From Spinacia oleracea (taxonomy: Eukaryota; Streptophyta; Magnoliopsida; Caryophyllales; Amaranthaceae), in NCBI RefSeq assembly GCF_020520425.1, contig NC_079492.1, forward strand, positions 104,319,157-104,383,156: a DNA stretch of 64,000 nucleotides. Reading direction: 5' to 3'. Shown one piece after another: positions 21,884-32,112 of this stretch (the stretch's first letter is position 1; each line of letters opens with the position of its first letter). The position numbers were made by a program, and so were the translations under genes. A model generated the notes under the pieces. That model saw only the letters and a list, made by a program, of their open reading frames with translations. It searched no databases and was not told the origin of the DNA.

Positions 21884-23884
21884 TCAGCGGCCATGACGAG
21901 CGACTGAATTATCAGAAAATAAGGAGTTAGCTGACACCTGAAATGAGGATGGAAACGAACCAGATGTTCCCCAATATTTATCAAGCAAACCGTTCCTTTC
22001 AAGATCATAATCAGACGGTACATCTGGTAGGACAGCATCCCCGTGAAGAAACTGAACTGCCTGTCTCATACTAGGCCTTGCTTCTGGTTTTGAATGTGAG
22101 CAATGTAAGCCTAGCTTTAGAACAAGCTCCATTTCTTTACTGACATAATATCCTTCCAGCTTAGGATCACTCGTTTCAAGAATAGCTCCCTTATTCCAGC
22201 ATTCGAAAACCCAATCAACCAAAACAAGATCTTCACCAGCAAAATTCAGCAAGCGGAAAGGCTGTACTCCACAAGCCACCTCGAGTAAGAAAATACCAAA
22301 GGCAAACACATCAGTTGCAGGAGTAGGCTTCCCTGTTATACTGAGTTCTGGTGCAAGATACCCCACTGTTCCAACTATATTTGTGCTTCGACTATTACTT
22401 CCATGATCATAAAGCCTAGCTAACCCAAAATCACCTAATCTAGCATTCATATCAGCATCCAATAGAACATTACTGGCCTTCACATCACGATGAAGCACAA
22501 CTTGTTCCCACTCTTCATGAAGGTATAGCAAGGCAGATGCCACACCCTTGATGATATTCATTCTCTGAGACCAAGAAAGGTTTGATTTAGATTCCTTTTT
22601 CTCAAAGAGGATCTTGTCAAGGCTTCCATTTGACATATAATCATAGACCAGAAGAAGCTCTCCTTTTCTTCGACAATAGCCTAAGAGTTGGATCAAGTTT
22701 CTGTGTCTTAGCCTTCTCATGCTGACAATTTCAGATACAAATTCCCTCATTCCTTGCCTTGAATCATGAGAAACTCTCTTTATCGCAACTTCGGTGTTAG
22801 TAGAAGGTAGCACACCTTTATAAACCTTCCCGAACCCTCCAGAACCAAGAAGTTCAGAGTCTCTGAACCCTTTAGTTGCTACATAGAGATCTTTGAATGA
22901 GAATCTATGAGATGCATATTCTTGTTCCCATGGTTCCTTAACCTCTTCAAACATTTTTCTCCGTAATGCATATATAACTCCGGCGATGATAACCAACAAT
23001 AGTACGAAAACAGCAAGAAGGCCAATAAAAACTGGTTCCAGGCTTCTCCTTTGACTTGTGAACCTAGGAAGTGGAGGAAGCTCGGTAAAATTAAAACCTT
23101 GGGCTTCCCCGATTTGACTCCAGCTCCAACCTAACAAGTAATGCTCATTTGCAGTAAGACCAGTAGCTGCAGAGAACCCAACATACATGGAATCAAGAAA
23201 TACCGAAGAAAGATTCAGATGAGTTGATAACAGAGGTCTTTCGGGTTTTAGAAGTCCAAGTGGAGCTAATGATATATTCATTAGCCTCTCATCTCCATCA
23301 TAGTCTATCCAAACTTGCATAGCTTGACGACTAGTGAGATTAAGGCTCCTGTTCGTCTGCCCTTCAGCATCATAGTACGCAGCTGAAGCAGAATCATTAG
23401 ATGTTAGGCCATTAATATCAATCCCAACATGGTTGCCATCAATATCCCCAAAAACAGCATTTTGAATAGTATCAAACTCAACAGCAAACACATGATTAGA
23501 TGCAAGGCCGTTGTTGGAAAGATTAAAAAGTCCTAGATACTCAGCTGGAACAGCGCGATCAAAGTTTGTGGATGAGGAGATAACAAAGGCAATTCCATGG
23601 CCACCATGAGCTTCCACATCAGGATACATGGCAAACACAAAACTCGTGGAGAAGGACCGTGTTGCATTGAGTTTGAGAGGTCGTGGGTAGAAAACATGAC
23701 CACTTAGTTGCTTTGAAGTGTTGGTTAACACCAAAAGGCCATTTGGTTGGATGTTTGCAAGCCCATCAAGACGAAGATTGGCTCCTCGGAAGCCATTGTA
23801 AATAAACTGGGTTTCATCTTCAGCAAAGACAACTACAGAAAGAAAGATTAAAAGGACTGACTGAAGCAAACGAGCTTCAGCCAT
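21884..23884 (-). CDS. L-type lectin-domain receptor kinase, gene 4 (LecRK clade IV-like)
   Basis: Uninterrupted 666-residue ORF. Signal peptide is about 1-21. The lectin domain (26-256) has GGHGIAFV (94-101), AVEFDTIQN (Phe instead of the usual Leu) and GNHVGIDINGL. The membrane helix is about 284-307, then RRK. The kinase has GSGGFGKVYKG 347-357, VAIK Lys369, HRDVKASN with Asp467, DFG 485-487 and APE 511-513. The C-terminus is HGR. It groups with gene 5 by shared text (EPWEQEYxSHRFSFKDLY; EFxSEIVxMRRLRHRNL). Predicted active RD receptor kinase. The start Met gives a good signal peptide and has no upstream in-frame rival of note. Confidence 0.95.
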   Translation of the reverse strand: MAEARLLQSVLLIFLSVVVFAEDETQFIYNGFRGANLRLDGLANIQPNGLLVLTNTSKQLSGHVFYPRPLKLNATRSFSTSFVFAMYPDVEAHGGHGIAFVISSSTNFDRAVPAEYLGLFNLSNNGLASNHVFAVEFDTIQNAVFGDIDGNHVGIDINGLTSNDSASAAYYDAEGQTNRSLNLTSRQAMQVWIDYDGDERLMNISLAPLGLLKPERPLLSTHLNLSSVFLDSMYVGFSAATGLTANEHYLLGWSWSQIGEAQGFNFTELPPLPRFTSQRRSLEPVFIGLLAVFVLLLVIIAGVIYALRRKMFEEVKEPWEQEYASHRFSFKDLYVATKGFRDSELLGSGGFGKVYKGVLPSTNTEVAIKRVSHDSRQGMREFVSEIVSMRRLRHRNLIQLLGYCRRKGELLLVYDYMSNGSLDKILFEKKESKSNLSWSQRMNIIKGVASALLYLHEEWEQVVLHRDVKASNVLLDADMNARLGDFGLARLYDHGSNSRSTNIVGTVGYLAPELSITGKPTPATDVFAFGIFLLEVACGVQPFRLLNFAGEDLVLVDWVFECWNKGAILETSDPKLEGYYVSKEMELVLKLGLHCSHSKPEARPSMRQAVQFLHGDAVLPDVPSDYDLERNGLLDKYWGTSGSFPSSFQVSANSLFSDNSVARHGR

Positions 23885-26652
23885 GAAACACAGAAAGATA
23901 GAAAGGTGGTTCAGATATTATTTCGTTAAGAATGGAGTTAAAAAAACTGAATCAGAAAAGATTTATTTTATTTTTCCCTATAAAAACATCACCACAATCT
24001 TTTTAGCAACCATAATGATTTATGAACTTTATGCATTAGAATACGGCAATACGCCTTTTCCAATAAATACTACCCATTTTTATTTTATTTTATTTTTGGA
24101 ATTTTCAGTGTGAAACTCAGGAATAAGACATGATTGAATAAGTCATGGTGGGTTGGGATTTGGGAATGAAAATTTTAAAAGCATCTCAAAAAACAAAATA
24201 AAACAAAATAGAATTCTTATACTTAGATGATAGTCCAGGCGCTAGCGTAATCAAACTACTCCATCACCAAATATTAAGAAAAGGATAGCAAATCACATGC
24301 TTTTTTGTACAGTTATAATTACTATTAATTACGGAGTATTAATCAGTTGAATTAATTGCAGCCCTTGGTCCCTCCTCTTTTTTTTGACAGATATATTCTG
24401 CAAAATAGACCCTTCCAGGCTTGTGTACAAAAAACTTGGAGGACCCGGTCAATATTGGTATATCATTTAAATTGACACTTTATTTACAGCAAATATATTT
24501 ATCAAATATAAAGATATTAAAAAGTAAAATCAGTACTGTTTGGGTATTTGATTCATCTTTAACTATGCTTTTATAAAGCTATGGCTTTTGAATTTATAAT
24601 ATTAATAATAACAATTAGTACAAAGGCTCATAATTGGGAATAAAAGTCAAAATGGTGGATAAAATAAGATGGAGAGAGTACATGACATGTATTTTTAATA
24701 AATTTGATAGGGGAATTTGATAGGGGTCCTTCTCCACGAGTTTGGACAAATAGTACTACTACTCACACACAAGTATTTGATATAGATAAAAGATGAATCT
24801 CCTTTGGCCCTTACATCATTGAAATATTGTCTCGTATACCATAAATGGATGTCCTCGTTTGTTTGTCCCATACTTTATTTGGTTTGTGATTCTCACATTG
24901 TCTCTACTCACACACAATTATTTGATATAGATAAAAGATGAATCTACCTACACACTTGCTTTTGAGTTTACCCAACTCTTAGAAAGGTGAGTAAAAGCAT
25001 TTGGGGTAATATTGTAGGGACGGAGGGACTATATCATAAGATAGGTTTGTTGAAGTAATTTTTTCTTTCTGCTAGTCTCCTTTTAGCTAAATGGTTTGCT
25101 TAAACAATCCAGGAAAATTGAACTCCAGAAAAGTGCAACCATTACTCAAGAAAGCTCAAGTCGAGCCACAAAGAAGTATTTTCTCTATTCAGTCTATAGG
25201 TTGCAAATTCAAATCACAGAAGGTAAAGTTTGACATCATGTGAATTTAGCTGTATAGATTAGTCTTGGGAAAAATAACTCCACATTAACCAGGAGTATCA
25301 CTTGAACTAACTTAAAACTATTTGAGATTTGTACATGGCTATTGAAGAACCATGTTAAAGTGTTCATTGTTCAGACATATTTGACCTTCATGTTTACCAA
25401 ACCATCAGAATCCTGAATGATTGTTCTTCCAAAATTTCCTTTGGGTCCTTAGTTACTAAATACTTCCATTTTTCATTCATATCATCCAATTGTAATCATT
25501 CAAATGTAACGATCCAATCAAAACAAAGGACGAAAACTTACTGACCTAAAGAACAAAGCTCCACTTAACTCACAGCACTGGTCATAAAATATTGCCTGAA
25601 AGACAGGGAATCAGGAAAACCAAGCAAAATACCCTTCTTAAGAGGGAAGTCTTTCATTTTTCATTCTTATCATCAAATTGTAGTTATTCAAAGGTAACGA
25701 TCCAGTCAAAACAAAAAAACTTACTGAATCTGAAGAACAAAGCTTCACTTAAGTCACAGCCTTGTCGTGAAATATTACCTGAAAGACAGGGAATCAGGAA
25801 AACAAGCAAAATACAGTCAATAACCTTCTCAAGAGGGCAGTAAGCCAACTATTCAAGGACATGTCAGCAATAATACAGGCTACATTATAACCATTGAACT
25901 TTAATCATACATCGGTACTCAAATTTCAACTCAAAACATTGCCTTCATATTTAAAGGAAGCGATTTCCATTTAAAATAATTTATGTACTTGATTTATCTC
26001 CTGTTTCTCAACTTTCAGTGATCCAAGTTTCCAGAAGTTAAGTGAGATGTAATTTTCTGTTCTTCGATTTTGGGTTTTGCTTGAAGAATTGGAGTTTCTT
26101 TTCTAATGTAACTTTCTCTGAAGTTAATGAAAAATGCATATCTGAGAATTCCGAGTATAGAGATGTGAAAATTTTCCATTTCATATTTTTTTTCTCCAGT
26201 CAAATTTCTTATTTTACTGGAACTAACAGCAGAATTTGTTTCTCAGATAGTCAGAAGATGACATTATTCATATAATACATGAAATAGACAAAACTCTAAA
26301 ACTGATCACATAGATCTAAAAACAATCGGAGGATCTCACTTTTTTCTAACATTAGTAACAGGACCAGTCAGATTTATTTTATCATATAGCCCAAAAACCT
26401 CAACTGCGTCTAGCACATAAAATTGCGTATCAAATAACTGCAACCATCTCGTTCAGTTATAGTATAATATCATAGCAAAACGTAGTAAAAGCAAATTTCA
26501 GAGGAAACTCTTTATTTCAGATTCAGTGTCTTACATTTCATTGAAAAGCTGACTTATCAAGAAACAAAGACATATTTCTGCATTTATATGTGGTTTACTA
26601 CAAGAAACAAAATGCAAAACCTACTTTGCTTAAGACTGTAAAATACAGATAC
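23885..26652. other. Spacer between LecRK genes 4 and 5
   Basis: AT-rich, no gene supported. It contains a 44-base direct repeat (24757 and about 24905, around ATTTGATATAGATAAAAGAT), an isolated Stowaway-like edge near 25016-25030 (GGGACGGAGGGAC), and the tandem duplication annotated at 25465-25842. Confidence 0.5.
25465..25842. repeat. Two-copy tandem duplication, unit about 185-190 bases
   Basis: Copy 1 is about 25465-25650 and copy 2 is 25651-25842. Shared blocks include CATTTTTCATTC, GTAACGATCCA, CTGAAAGACAGGGAATCAGG and AAGCAAAATAC, in the same order and spacing. Confidence 0.75.
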
Positions 26653-28674
26653 TCATCGGCCATTATGTATGACTGAATTATCGCTAGATATGGTGGCATG
26701 AGATATACCAAGTGACGATAATGATGGAAGTGAACTAGATATTCTCCAACTCCCACCAAAGTAACTATTGCTTTGATGATCATAATCAGAAGGAATATCA
26801 GGAAGACTTGCATCTCCGTGAAGAAATTGAACCACATTTCTCATGCTAGGCCTTCCTTCTGGCTTAGGATGGGAACACAGCAGGCCTAGTTTTAAAACAA
26901 GCTCCATCTCTTCAACTTGGTGATTTCCTTCCAGCGTGGGATCACTTGTCTCAAGAATGACTCCCTTCTTCCAGCAGTCGTATACCCAATCAACCAAAAC
27001 AAAGTCCTCTCTAGAAAACTCCTGCAGGCTGTTTGGCCGCCTTCCACAGGCCACCTCAAGCAAAAATATACCAAAAGAAAACACATCAGTAGCAGTTGTA
27101 GGTTTTCCTGTTATACTGAGCTCTGGTGCAAGATATCCCACTGTTCCAACTACATGAGTACTTCGGGGATCACTTTCATGGTCATACAACCTAGCTAGCC
27201 CGAAATCACCAAGCCGTGCATTCATTTCAGCATCTAACAGAATATTACTTGCCTTTACATCACGATGAAGAACGACTTGTTCCCACTCCTCATGAAGGTA
27301 TAGAAGGGCAGCAGCCACCCCCTTTGCAATGTTGAATCTCTGAGCCCAAGAGAGGTTAGAGTTCTTACTCTTGAAAAGATACTTGTCAAGGCTTCCATTG
27401 GGCATGTAATCATACACCAGAAGAAGCTCTCCTTTTCTTCGGCAATAACCTAGAAGCTGGACCAAGTTTCTATGTCTTAGCCTTCTCATGGTTACAATCT
27501 CTGATAGAAATTCTCTCATACCCTGTCTAGAATCATGTGAAACCTTTTTCACTGCAACTTGGGTTTGTGTAGATGGAATCACACCTTTATAAACTTTTCC
27601 AAAACCTCCAAAACCAAGAAGTTCAGAATCTTTGAAACCCTTAGTTGCAGTATAGAGATCTTTAAATGAAAATCTGTGGGAAATATATTCCTGTTCCCAT
27701 GGTTCCTTCAGCTCTTCATACTTCTTCCTCCACACTGCAAATGCAACTCCAGCAATCATTTCTAACAACAGTGATAAAACAACAATCAATACTATAAAAA
27801 GAACTTTCAGCTTTTTTCTTTGGCTTCTAATTTTGGGGAATGAAGGAAGCTTAGTAAGATCAAGATCTTGAGCTTGACCAATTTGGCTCCAGCTCCAACC
27901 TGATATGTAATGCTCAGTTGCAGTAAGACCAGTGGACGAGGAGAAACCAACATACACAGGATCAAGGAGGGCTGGAGAAAGATTGACGGGAGTAGATAAG
28001 AGATATTTTTTTGGTTTTGGATGTTTAAGTGGAGCTACTGTCACATTCATAAGCATCTTGGCTCCATCGTAATCTATCCAAATCTGCATAGGTGTTCCAC
28101 CCGAGAGCTGCAGGCTCATGTTCTTCCTTTCTTCATCAGAATAGTACGCCACTGAAGCAGAACCAACGGACTCTAGGCCATTAATATCAATGCCTACGTG
28201 ATTGCCATCGATATCTTTAAATACAGCATTTTGAACAGTGTCTAATTCTACAGCAATTACATGATTTGAGTTATTGCCGTTATTAGAAATGTTGAAAATT
28301 CCTAGATATTCAGCAGGAACAGCATGATCAAAGTTCATGGAAGAGGAGATAACAAAGGCTATTCCATGCCCACCGTGACCAGGCACATCAGTGTTGATGG
28401 CAAAAACAAAAGTTGTGGAAAACGAACGACTTGTGTTAAACTTGAGAGGTTGTGGATAGAAAACATGACCACTTCCCTGCAATGAAGAGTTGGTCATCTG
28501 TAAAAGACCATTAGGATGGATGTTTGCGAGCCCATCGAGATGAAGTTTGGCTCCTTGGAAACCATTGTACATGAACTGCTTTTCATCTTGAGCAAAGGTA
28601 AGTGCAACAAAGAAGAAGAGTAGTGCTATTTTTTTGTGTAGGTATGAGCAAGTTTCAGCCATGACTTGAAACAT
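26653..28674 (-). CDS. L-type lectin-domain receptor kinase, gene 5 (LecRK clade IV-like)
   Basis: Uninterrupted 673-residue ORF. The first Met gives MFQVMAE. The second Met (codon 28660-28662) aligns with the MAE start of gene 4 and is the likelier start, giving 669 residues with a signal peptide ending LTFAQ. Numbering here is from the first Met. The lectin domain (about 33-262) has GGHGIAFV (101-108), AVELDTVQN and GNHVGIDINGL. The membrane helix is about 290-313. The kinase has GFGGFGKVYKG 354-364, Lys376, HRDVKASN with Asp472, DFG 490-492 and APE 516-518. The C-terminus is HNGR. This is the last LecRK of the array; none follows upstream. Confidence 0.95.
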   Translation of the reverse strand: MFQVMAETCSYLHKKIALLFFFVALTFAQDEKQFMYNGFQGAKLHLDGLANIHPNGLLQMTNSSLQGSGHVFYPQPLKFNTSRSFSTTFVFAINTDVPGHGGHGIAFVISSSMNFDHAVPAEYLGIFNISNNGNNSNHVIAVELDTVQNAVFKDIDGNHVGIDINGLESVGSASVAYYSDEERKNMSLQLSGGTPMQIWIDYDGAKMLMNVTVAPLKHPKPKKYLLSTPVNLSPALLDPVYVGFSSSTGLTATEHYISGWSWSQIGQAQDLDLTKLPSFPKIRSQRKKLKVLFIVLIVVLSLLLEMIAGVAFAVWRKKYEELKEPWEQEYISHRFSFKDLYTATKGFKDSELLGFGGFGKVYKGVIPSTQTQVAVKKVSHDSRQGMREFLSEIVTMRRLRHRNLVQLLGYCRRKGELLLVYDYMPNGSLDKYLFKSKNSNLSWAQRFNIAKGVAAALLYLHEEWEQVVLHRDVKASNILLDAEMNARLGDFGLARLYDHESDPRSTHVVGTVGYLAPELSITGKPTTATDVFSFGIFLLEVACGRRPNSLQEFSREDFVLVDWVYDCWKKGVILETSDPTLEGNHQVEEMELVLKLGLLCSHPKPEGRPSMRNVVQFLHGDASLPDIPSDYDHQSNSYFGGSWRISSSLPSLSSLGISHATISSDNSVIHNGR

Positions 28675-29414
28675 AAGACAGCAAGGACTTTTGCTGGTCT
28701 TCGAATCAGAATTTCAAAGAAAATATGATCTCATATTTATGTAAAGCAAAGATCTCCTAAAACTTGTGCCTGTATTGTGTACATGGAATAGGAATACAAA
28801 AGAGTTATTGTCTCTTTCAGATTGTCTTTGTGAATCTGTGAAACCTCTCGTGTGTATCTAGAAGTTCTTGCCGTAACATGCTCTCTCGGTTAAAGTTGCA
28901 ATTAAGTCAGAAAACCTAAGCAGCTTGTACAACGATATGTCGATATGTATATCTAAAATCTATGATTTGATAAAGCACCCACCTTTAGTAGATGGGTACT
29001 TCCGTACATATATCTAAACTCTGAAGGTATGCTTGATGTAAACAAAAAAATGTGAAACAAAGAACTTTGCTAAATTGTCTTTGGTCATTTTGTCAAAGGT
29101 ATGTGGCCTCAAGTCCTCCATTATTCATGGGTGTCTTGAAAAATGAAAAGTGCATTAGGATAGTGACTACTACCATTGTCCTAACATACACATTGGATTA
29201 AGTCCCACATGTGCGTGCTTATGAAGGAAAAGGTATTAGGGGTTCCAATTATTGTTTTCTATAAGTTGTTTGATATTTTAGGGTGTGATTATTTTTCATT
29301 TTTTAGCGCAAAAAACACTCTAACGTGACAACTTATTATTGGTCAGGACCATGAATGACATGGTGGTCCTAGATCACACAATAATCTTTACTTCATAAGA
29401 AGTAGGGACGTAAT
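28675..29414. other. Upstream region of LecRK gene 5 and spacer
   Basis: AT-rich, no gene seen. A TATA-like ATAAATAT lies near 28735 in the right orientation for gene 5, weak on its own. Confidence 0.4.
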
Positions 29415-29956
29415 CAGTGGCGGTGCCAGGAATTTCTGACTAAGGGTTCGAAATTTTCAGACACATGTAATAAAATTAAAATTCATAGTAGAAATTCAAA
29501 TTACAACTAATAATTTGATGATACACATGTTCTAATATAATAACATTAAAACAAATTTCAATTAAACACTACGAGTTTTTCACTTTGAGGTGATGGAATT
29601 TCACTTTAAGATGTTAGATATTCATTTTGAGGTGGTTCAAGTGGTATAATACAGAAAAAATATGGGGCAAGGAAGATCTACAACACATATAATTTTGTTC
29701 TAGTTTTTGAAGTGTACAAGAAAAACCAACAAAAGTAAAGGGAAAAGGTAAAAATATGCTTCTGCTAGGAATCGAACCCTGATTGCCTGGATGAAAGTAG
29801 TGCAGAAGAACCGTTGAAGCACTAATATTGTTTGTGATAACTCTATGCGTTGAATAAGTATAGTTTGATGTTTCTTCTACTTAAGCCTAGGCAGTTTTTT
29901 CCCCGGCCAGTAAGGGTTCAGTTGAACCCACTGAACCCTTACTGACACCGCCCCTG
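29415..29956. mobile_element. hAT-type MITE
   Basis: 542 bases with terminal inverted repeats CAGTGGCGGTGCCAGG and (reverse complement of the right end) CAGGGGCGGTGTCAG. A perfect 8-bp target duplication GACGTAAT lies at 29407-29414 and 29957-29964. 8-bp duplications and CA(G)-type ends mark the hAT superfamily. A near-perfect hairpin around CAGTAAGGGTTCAGT sits just inside the right end. Non-coding. Confidence 0.8.
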
Positions 29957-29964
29957 GACGTAAT

Positions 29965-31085
29965 GGAGCACAATTGAGCCCTATCTAACTAGACACAAGC
30001 ATGGATAATGGCTAGATTTGAGCTCGGGGCTCATGCTTTGGCTAGAAACCCTAGGAACTGTGAAAGTTTTAAGCTGAAGTTCAAAGCTTGGACTAGGTTC
30101 ATTAATGCTTATTTCATCTTGCACTAAACACTCCTAAAAAGCCTACAACTATGAGCCACCAGAACTTTAAACAACAGCCTCACTATAATGTAGGGGTAAG
30201 ATCGTGTACATTTGACTTTCAAACCCCAATCAAAGCAGTAAATTTAAGTAATAAACCATGTGAATTCAACTAAACATATTCTACCCAGAAATATCATAAA
30301 GACTGCAATATAATACTTCAAGTTGATTGTCTTTTTGGTACCAAAAGCAATTTCCATTTTCCACAACCATAACGCACCAAACACAACACATCAAATTTTA
30401 TACTCTGAAAAAAATTAAAAGGTCGCAATTTCCTGACCTTATTTGTCAATATCAAACGCTGCAACTTAACTGGAATTTCATTCGAGAAGAATAAAGTAGC
30501 GCTTCCAGAAGCCCTTCAAGAAATTTCTGCAAAATATTAAAGTAAATCATACTTAAATTCATGTAATTTCATAGTTGCAAAACGGAAATTTGACGAAGAT
30601 GAACCAGAATTCTACCATGAAATGACGAAAGTTGCTAAATTCGGTATCGGGCTAAAGGATAGCATAATTTCGTAGTAGTGCACATACAGTTTTTATTTTT
30701 GAATGCATTGAAATTCAATCCCCAGTGCTGCAGTGCACATGGCTTTATTTGGTTGGGAGGAATTGGAAGGAAAAGAAAAGAAAGGTAATGTAAAATACGA
30801 TTTCCTGTATTTGGTACAAATAATTGTATGGGAAGTGGAAGGAAAGGAAGGGAATTGGAAGGAAAGCTTCTTTATAATATTTTCACTTTCATTTCCTCCC
30901 AAAATTGGAGGAATTTGGAAGGAAAGAGAAAATTAAAAGCTGTCATTTATATTTCCTTTCTCTTCCCTTCGTTTCTTTTCCTTAAACCAAACACAATAAA
31001 ATAAAATCTCTTTCCCTTCTCTTCTTTTCCTTTCTTTTCCCTTCCTTTCTTTTCTCTTCCTTTCCTTTACTAATAATGAATCAAA
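29965..31085. other. Spacer with a polypurine/polypyrimidine block
   Basis: No gene supported. From about 30745 to 31075 the strand switches from purine-rich (GGAAGGAAAAGAAAAG) to pyrimidine-rich (CTTCCTTTCCTTT), giving a fold-back potential like a degenerate MITE. No target duplication found. Confidence 0.4.
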
Positions 31086-31605
31086 CTAGTGTGTAGCCCG
31101 GGCGATGCCCCGGTTGCTACTTTGAATAATTAAAATTCGATTTTTTTTTCAACTCAATATTTGACTAAGATACGTGTAGACCATAAAAGTGAAAAGATTC
31201 ATTAAGTTCATCAACTACACATGTACATTACCTGCACCATGCAAAGTAATTTTCCTAATGTTTTAATTGTTTAATTCACGGTTTTCCTAATATTGTAACG
31301 GTTATTTTTATTCTAATATAGTCCATACGAAATAAGAAGTAACATAAAAATTTGTTTGTTTTAGACTTCATGTTAACATGTATTATAAATTAACGTGCAT
31401 GGATAAACAACAATTAGTGGTTGGTTAAGATGCTAATGAGAGTTATTCTCCAAACTTGAGGTCTTGTGTTCGAACCTTATTGTATTGATTTTTGGTTGTC
31501 AATAACATCACATAACCTTGGTGAGTGGATGATGTGGCGTAAGCAGGAGAGTTCTATGTGACGCATAAACTTTTTTCGCAACGCCTTTTAATATATTAGT
31601 ATAGA
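31086..31605 (-). mobile_element. Non-autonomous Helitron A
   Basis: On the minus strand the element starts TCTATACTAATATATTAAAA (31605 downward). It ends with a hairpin (CCGGGGCATCGCCCGGG) a few bases before a terminal CTAG at 31089-31086. The flanks are A at the 5' side and T at the 3' side, as expected for Helitron insertion between A and T without target duplication. No Rep/helicase gene. Confidence 0.7.
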
Positions 31606-31788
31606 TAGGTAGGGGGTGTTCGGTTGGGGTTATTCAGAAAAGCGAAAGTGAATGATGGAGTTTCATTCCATTAGTTGTTTGTTTAGTGTCTTGTCATTTT
31701 CTTTATCGTTCTTTCTTTACAATGATACCTATAGTCCTAAACCCCCAAGGTTTGTCATTCCCTTTTTCTTGACCACCCACTTTTCATA
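31606..31788. other. Short spacer with one MITE-like edge
   Basis: Starts with GGGGGTGTTCGGTTGGGG, resembling a single MITE end. Nothing else is recognised. Confidence 0.3.
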
Positions 31789-32105
31789 CTCCCTCTGTCC
31801 TATAATTGTCTTCCTGTTTGACCAAAAACACGAATTTTAAGAAAAGTGGAATATAGTACATAAAAAAGTGAAATAAAGTACAAATGATGATTGAGTTGTA
31901 TGGAAAAGTGGAATAAAGTACATGTGAAAGAGAATATAGTACATGGGAAAAGTGGAATATAGTACATGGGTGGAGTTTTTAATTCAATTTTAATTAATAT
32001 AGTACATGAGAAAGTGGGGACCTTAGTAGCCAAAATTAGAAACAGGAAGATAATTTTGGGACGCTCGTTTAGGAAAGCAGGAAGATAATTTTGGGACGGA
32101 GGGAG
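31789..32105. mobile_element. Stowaway-like MITE, copy 1
   Basis: 317 bases. Left end CTCCCTCTGTCC, right end GGGACGGAGGGAG, TA on both sides. Internal phrases such as GGAATATAGTACAT recur. A second member of the same family lies at about 35170-35481. Confidence 0.75.
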
Positions 32106-32112
32106 TAATAAA

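Noticed and set aside
29965-31085. Possible MITE from the polypurine/polypyrimidine block
   Set aside because: Strand asymmetry is clear but no defined ends or target duplication were found, so it was kept only as a spacer note.
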